From: Patescibacteria group bacterium
GTDB lineage: Bacteria > Patescibacteria > Microgenomatia > Daviesbacterales > UBA10151
DNA length: 7,811 nt
NCBI GenBank assembly: GCA_023380995.1
Contig: JAMCTD010000020.1
Location: forward strand, 1-7,811
Reading direction: 5' to 3'
A model generated the notes under the pieces. It saw only the letters and a program-made list of their open reading frames with translations, searched no databases and had not been told where the DNA came from. This document shows positions 4,696-7,811 of this stretch, one piece after another. Every line of letters starts with the position of its first letter. The stretch's first letter is position 1. The translations under genes and the position numbers were made by a program.

Positions 4696-6189
4696 CTAAC
4701 TTTTTCTTAAAAACATCCTCCTTTCTGTCTGATTTAATAGCTCATGGATAGAATGAGCCTCATACCTTTCCACCACCACTCCATAAACTCCCCTTTCCAC
4801 TAAAAATTCCAAAACTTTTGGATTAAGGGCCAGGCTTCCATAGGCTATAAAGGGCATTCTTAACTTATGCAGTATTTTCACCCCATCCTCTAAAAATTTA
4901 AGCAAGCCTTCCACCTCGTTTTTATAGAATGCCAGGTTTTCTTCTAAAGGATCAAAACCGTTTAAATGAGCTATTAATTCATCCAGATTTAACACTACTC
5001 CATCAATTCCTGCCAAAAGATAATCCTCTAAATTAACAATATTTTCCAAAACTGCAGCTTCCATTAAAATCTTAAGGGAATTTTTTCTCATCAGTTTTTT
5101 AATAGCCAATTCCCTTTTAACTTGTAAAAGTTCACTGATACCCCGCACATAAGGAATTACCACATGAACATTAAGTAACGCTTTTTTGTGACGGACAAAA
5201 TCCAAAGCATCCACTAAGGGATTAAACAGGCTGCTTTGATGCAAAAGACGCAAAGCTCCTCTGACTTTACCCATTCCCTCAGACTTGTCTGCCAGCTTAA
5301 AAAACACTGGTAAATTGGGAAAAGTTTCAGCAGATTCCACTAACTTAAGCACTAATTTTTCAAAAGAATCCTGAGGCTTATTTAAGTCAAATATTTTCTC
5401 AGAAGCAATATAGACCCCATCAGCATCTTTTTCCAAAGCAAATCCTGTTGAAAGGTCAAAAAATACTTTAATTGTGCTTTGCTTTTTGCTTTGAGAAATA
5501 CCTTTAACAGGAGGCTTCGTAGCTATTTCATTTGTTGAAGTGGCATTTTGTGGAGTATAAGGCTTTATGCCAACTAATTTAACTGTACTATCCAAAACCC
5601 ATTCATGTTCATGAGGAATAAACAATTTTTTGTTGGAAGTTTGAACAATTTCTGCTATTTTTTTCAGATCACTTGGAGAAAGCTTGCCAAACTTACAATT
5701 TATTACCACATCATCCTGCAGGCTATCTTTAAAAGCTGTTCCAAAAGCTTCTATCTTTTTAGCAAAAACAACTATTTTAGGTTCTAAATTCTCAGTAACT
5801 CCCGGATAAAACCCGTTATTCCATAACCTACTCTTAATTTGTTCCAGCCATAAATTTAACAGGGTAAGCCACAAATCTTTTACTGATTTTATTTTTACTC
5901 CATTTACAAAAAAGCTTTTGTGCTGACCAATCTCTTTGATTAAAATTTGTGGGACAGGAATTTTATTGATTTCTTTTTGGATTAAAGTTATTGATTGGGT
6001 AAAAACTTCTTTTGTGCCAAAATTGTAGTGTTCTAAAATAGTTTTTAATTTTAAATTAGGAGCTGTTACAACTATTCCTGAACTTACAGGCAAACCGCTT
6101 CTTAATAATTTTCCCAATGTAACATTTAGAGAGCCAAAAACAGGCGCATCTTCTTCTGTCAATAATCTTATGGGCAGAACTTCTATCAT
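4696..6189 (-). CDS. Degenerate phosphoenolpyruvate-synthase-like protein lacking the phospho-His domain
   Basis: The 497-residue protein is a reduced relative of PEP synthase (PpsA, about 790 residues, which makes PEP from pyruvate and ATP). Residues 18-43 match the PPDK_N opening (GSLNVTLGKLLRSGLPVSSGIVVTA). The VRSSAT-ED block is gone, but 95-212 still follow the ATP-grasp part up to LVGIKPYTP, aligned with the usual QARPIT. The swivelling domain with the phosphorylated His (TSHAAI) is absent, replaced by a polar linker (about 213-238). Residues 239-497 match the PEP/pyruvate barrel: IKVFFDLS; VRGALR with Arg310 and Arg314 kept; HVVIPYVR; and LMEAA with metal-ligand-like Glu377. The catalytic Cys of CGQ-PS is Tyr450 (AYGSLA), the GSND motif is NLDE, and the Arg of GLLRAEF is Ser263. 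The reading frame is intact, so this looks like a maintained pseudoenzyme, perhaps regulatory. Its own role is unknown. Confidence 0.82.
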   Translation of the reverse strand: MIEVLPIRLLTEEDAPVFGSLNVTLGKLLRSGLPVSSGIVVTAPNLKLKTILEHYNFGTKEVFTQSITLIQKEINKIPVPQILIKEIGQHKSFFVNGVKIKSVKDLWLTLLNLWLEQIKSRLWNNGFYPGVTENLEPKIVVFAKKIEAFGTAFKDSLQDDVVINCKFGKLSPSDLKKIAEIVQTSNKKLFIPHEHEWVLDSTVKLVGIKPYTPQNATSTNEIATKPPVKGISQSKKQSTIKVFFDLSTGFALEKDADGVYIASEKIFDLNKPQDSFEKLVLKLVESAETFPNLPVFFKLADKSEGMGKVRGALRLLHQSSLFNPLVDALDFVRHKKALLNVHVVIPYVRGISELLQVKRELAIKKLMRKNSLKILMEAAVLENIVNLEDYLLAGIDGVVLNLDELIAHLNGFDPLEENLAFYKNEVEGLLKFLEDGVKILHKLRMPFIAYGSLALNPKVLEFLVERGVYGVVVERYEAHSIHELLNQTERRMFLRKS

Positions 6190-6231
6190 AAATAAGTTAA
6201 AAGCGTTAGAAGATTTTTTTGAAAACTCTTA

Positions 6232-6276
6232 ATTGTAAATTGCAATTTTGAACTTTGCATTTTGAATTTTAAATTG
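6232..6276. repeat. AT-rich periodic repeat overlapping the DUF192 gene's stop codon
   Basis: The stretch is built of recurring units such as AAATTGCAATTTTGAA, TTTGCATTTTGAA and TTTTAAATTG, with a spacing of about 8-15 bases and partial dyad symmetry. It lies between two minus-strand genes and includes the TAA stop of the DUF192 gene (6269-6271). It resembles the CAATT-type repeat inside rsmI. Whether it acts in termination, mRNA stability or nothing cannot be told from sequence. Confidence 0.5.
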
Positions 6277-6754
6277 TTTTAACCATATCCCCTATTTTTA
6301 TATTTAGCCTGTCAATTGTCCCTCCATTTACCTCCAACACCTGATCTACATCTTCCTTTGGTGTATAAATTGGCAAAGAAGCTTCAACTTGTCCGGGAAC
6401 CGGAGGTTGGGCACCCTTAGTAAAATCCACAACTATCCCCCCTCTAATCCAGATAAAGTCCAAGGGGAAACTTAACCCTTTCATCCAAAATGGATACTTA
6501 TCTGTTTTCGGAAAAATAAACAGCATACCTTCATCTGATGCCAGGCTTTCTTTTCCTCCCAAACCTTTATTCCTTTTAGCCTGTGTATCAGCAACCTCTA
6601 CATTAAACTTAATATCATTAATTTGCACTTGTTTAAGTATTGGATTTTGGGGCAAAAAGGGCAATTGGGGAGCGGTTGTTTTTTGACTAAATAAAACAAT
6701 AGCAACCGCAGTCACTGCAATCAAAAGCACAGCTTGAATGGTAAATTTTTTCAT
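6269..6754 (-). CDS. Membrane-anchored DUF192 protein
   Basis: The 161-residue product has an N-terminal membrane anchor or signal peptide (KK then hydrophobic residues, about 4-23), a Pro-rich spacer (27-41), and a DUF192 domain (about 46-159). Family hallmarks are FNVEVADTQAKRNKGLGG (50-67), EGMLFIFP (75-82), FWMKGLSFPLDFIWI (89-103) and the closing VLEVNGG and IKIGDMV. The domain is widespread in bacteria and archaea and small; its biochemical role is not established. The sequence predicts a domain outside the cytoplasmic membrane. It lies between a secreted-type nuclease 67 bp upstream and the PEP-synthase-like gene 79 bp downstream, all on the same strand. GATGGG just before the ATG is at most a weak Shine-Dalgarno. 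Confidence 0.9.
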   Translation of the reverse strand: MKKFTIQAVLLIAVTAVAIVLFSQKTTAPQLPFLPQNPILKQVQINDIKFNVEVADTQAKRNKGLGGKESLASDEGMLFIFPKTDKYPFWMKGLSFPLDFIWIRGGIVVDFTKGAQPPVPGQVEASLPIYTPKEDVDQVLEVNGGTIDRLNIKIGDMVKTI

Positions 6755-6821
6755 AGACCCATCTTAAGGTAATTCTACCGTACCACATTTTTCAAGCATA
6801 GTCACGTTACCAAGGTTTAAA

Positions 6822-7403
6822 TTACTTACATTTTTTCCAAAGACCCCTGTTATTTTCCCTTGCCTGTCTTTCAGCTTCTAAAAATTGATCTGCAAATTTT
6901 ACATCAGGAGGGTAGGTTGAAACTTTGGCAAACCCTTCTCTAACTAAATAATCATTTACAAAAAGCTTTTGCCCGTTATCCAAAGGCAAATAAATAAGCC
7001 TTAAAATCCTGTTATATTTATCTGTCTCAGAAACGTCTTTTTGCATAATTACCACTTTCCCGGTCAGCAAGCTTTTTGTTTCATTTGAAGCTTCTTTGCC
7101 AAAACAGCCAACAGGCCTTCTTGGGTCAACAGTCTCAGGAGTATCTATTCCTATAAAACGCACCCTTCTACCGTCTGCCAGCTCGATTGTATCCCCGTCA
7201 ATAACCTTGGTAACCAAAGCCTGCTCGCCATTAGTATATGCAGAAGCAGTTGCAGTAGGTAAGCTTTCAGCTAAAGGAGCATTTGTTGAAGTTGGAACAA
7301 TAACAGGATTTGCGGGTAGTTTTAAACTAAACCACAAAAGGCTAAAACCTAAAATAATAATTAAAAAACAAGCTATAACTAATAATTTAGTATTAGACCA
7401 CAT
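6822..7403 (-). CDS. Membrane-anchored thermonuclease (staphylococcal nuclease-like)
   Basis: The 193-residue protein carries an N-terminal membrane segment (about 7-27), a Thr/Ser/Ala/Pro-rich linker (30-57) and an SNase domain (about 61-191). Catalytic positions known from the S. aureus enzyme are present: Asp69 and Asp71 in VIDGDT, Arg82 in RRVRFIGIDTPE, Asp87 and Glu90 in the same block, and Arg132 in DKYNRILR. The end AREN-RGLW is also typical. Such enzymes cut DNA and RNA in a calcium-dependent way to 3'-phosphate products. The anchor places the domain outside the cell membrane, where it could break down environmental or host nucleic acid for uptake (an inference). It follows the CAP-domain gene by 25 bp and precedes the DUF192 gene, so the three probably form one transcription unit. 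Confidence 0.94.
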   Translation of the reverse strand: MWSNTKLLVIACFLIIILGFSLLWFSLKLPANPVIVPTSTNAPLAESLPTATASAYTNGEQALVTKVIDGDTIELADGRRVRFIGIDTPETVDPRRPVGCFGKEASNETKSLLTGKVVIMQKDVSETDKYNRILRLIYLPLDNGQKLFVNDYLVREGFAKVSTYPPDVKFADQFLEAERQARENNRGLWKKCK

Positions 7404-7428
7404 AATTTACTAACCAGCTGTTTATAAT

Positions 7429-7811
7429 CTAATCAGAAAACACTTGTGTAAACATTTTGCCGTATATGCCTCCATCTAAAACACCTATCCCAACCTTGTT
7501 AAAATCAGGGGATAAAATATTAGCCCTATGGCCTTCTGAATTCATTAATCCTTTGTGAGCAAGTTCCACACTTGGAGCATAAGCTAAATTTTCCCCTATC
7601 ACTAAAAAATCAACACTGGCATTTAAAGCTCTGTCTGCCACAGTTTTTCCCTCCAGGGAATAATGGGAGAAGTAACCCTTTTTAAACATATCCCCGCTAT
7701 GGCCTCTAGCTACGGCCTGAAGCTTCTGATCAAAAACTAAAGCTTTTAACCCTCTGCCGGTTCTTTCTTTGTTAACTAACTCAAACATCAGAAAACGCGA
7801 TGTTTGAGTTA
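7429..7811 (-). CDS. CAP-domain (SCP/PR1, YkwD-like) extracellular protein, 5' end outside window
   Basis: The frame stays open to the right edge; the ATG at 7788 is probably internal, because the CAP domain is already under way there (FELVNKERTGRGLKALVFD). Counting from that Met, the family residues are His42 (FSHYS), Glu66 (GENLAY), Glu85 and His87 (NSEGHRANIL), followed by the strand VGIGVLDGG. The aromatic residue usual before NSxGHR is Leu81. CAP proteins are secreted or surface-bound, and bacterial YkwD-like forms are linked to spores, envelopes and host contact, but their activity is mostly undefined. The missing 5' part probably encodes a signal peptide or anchor. The last bases of the window belong to an inverted repeat, so the first few residues read from the edge (TQTSRFL) may be artefactual. 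Confidence 0.9.
   Translation of the reverse strand, partial: TQTSRFLMFELVNKERTGRGLKALVFDQKLQAVARGHSGDMFKKGYFSHYSLEGKTVADRALNASVDFLVIGENLAYAPSVELAHKGLMNSEGHRANILSPDFNKVGIGVLDGGIYGKMFTQVFSD
7777..7811. repeat. Perfect 13-bp inverted repeat ending at the window edge
   Basis: TAACTCAAACATC (7777-7789), a 9-base loop (7790-7798) and GATGTTTGAGTTA (7799-7811) pair at all 13 positions. The right arm ends on the last base of the window. The left arm lies in the conserved CAP coding sequence (FELVN), so the right arm is a reverse copy of coding DNA. This pattern is more typical of a fold-back amplification chimera or contig-end artefact than of a biological signal. Confidence 0.85.

Noticed and set aside
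6768..6779. GGTA-ATTC-TACC hairpin upstream of the DUF192 gene as an operator or terminator
   Set aside because: A 4-bp stem is too short to support a function, and no T tract follows on either strand.
7096..7413. Plus-strand open frame opposite the thermonuclease
   Set aside because: The other strand encodes a complete SNase domain with catalytic residues; this frame has no recognisable motif.
1..7811. CRISPR array, tRNA, rRNA, riboswitch or intact insertion sequence
   Set aside because: No regularly spaced repeats, cloverleaf-like segments, rRNA motifs, transposase motifs or terminal inverted repeats with target duplications were seen.

Overview
This is an AT-rich bacterial window, probably from the candidate phyla radiation (Patescibacteria, perhaps a Microgenomates-like lineage). 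That placement is an inference. It rests on the base composition, tight packing, short or degenerate versions of familiar enzymes, the near absence of Shine-Dalgarno sequences, and AT-rich CAATTTTCAATT-type repeats between and inside genes. No rRNA or tRNA is present to confirm it. TGA is used as a stop and Trp is encoded by TGG, so the standard code applies.

Layout. Bases 1-4354 are read on the plus strand: the last 67 codons of a sensor histidine kinase, a 4-bp-overlapping P-loop protein of unknown function, a 383-bp spacer that may hold a decayed minus-strand gene, a Rad52-like annealing protein, LexA, a DedA membrane protein and RsmI. Bases 4356-7811 are read on the minus strand. In transcription order from the right edge they are a CAP-domain protein (cut by the edge), a membrane-anchored thermonuclease, a membrane-anchored DUF192 protein, a degenerate PEP-synthase-like protein and a small unknown protein. 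The two blocks converge with one base between stop codons and no visible terminator.

How the genes may work together. The Rad52-like gene and lexA form a plausible DNA-damage pair, and lexA has an inverted repeat at its promoter that could be its own operator. DedA (envelope) and RsmI (ribosome maturation) follow, and each has its own convincing promoter. The CAP, thermonuclease and DUF192 genes all look extracytoplasmic and are closely spaced, so they read as a cell-surface set.

The points most worth a second look are: a PEP-synthase relative that has lost the phospho-histidine domain and the catalytic cysteine; promoters so close to start codons that several messages should be leaderless; an RsmI with a repeat-derived insertion and a changed motif; the uncharacterised P-loop protein coupled to a histidine kinase; and a perfect 13-bp inverted repeat ending exactly at the right edge, which may be an assembly or amplification artefact. 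I see no CRISPR array, intact mobile element or clearly new multi-gene system.
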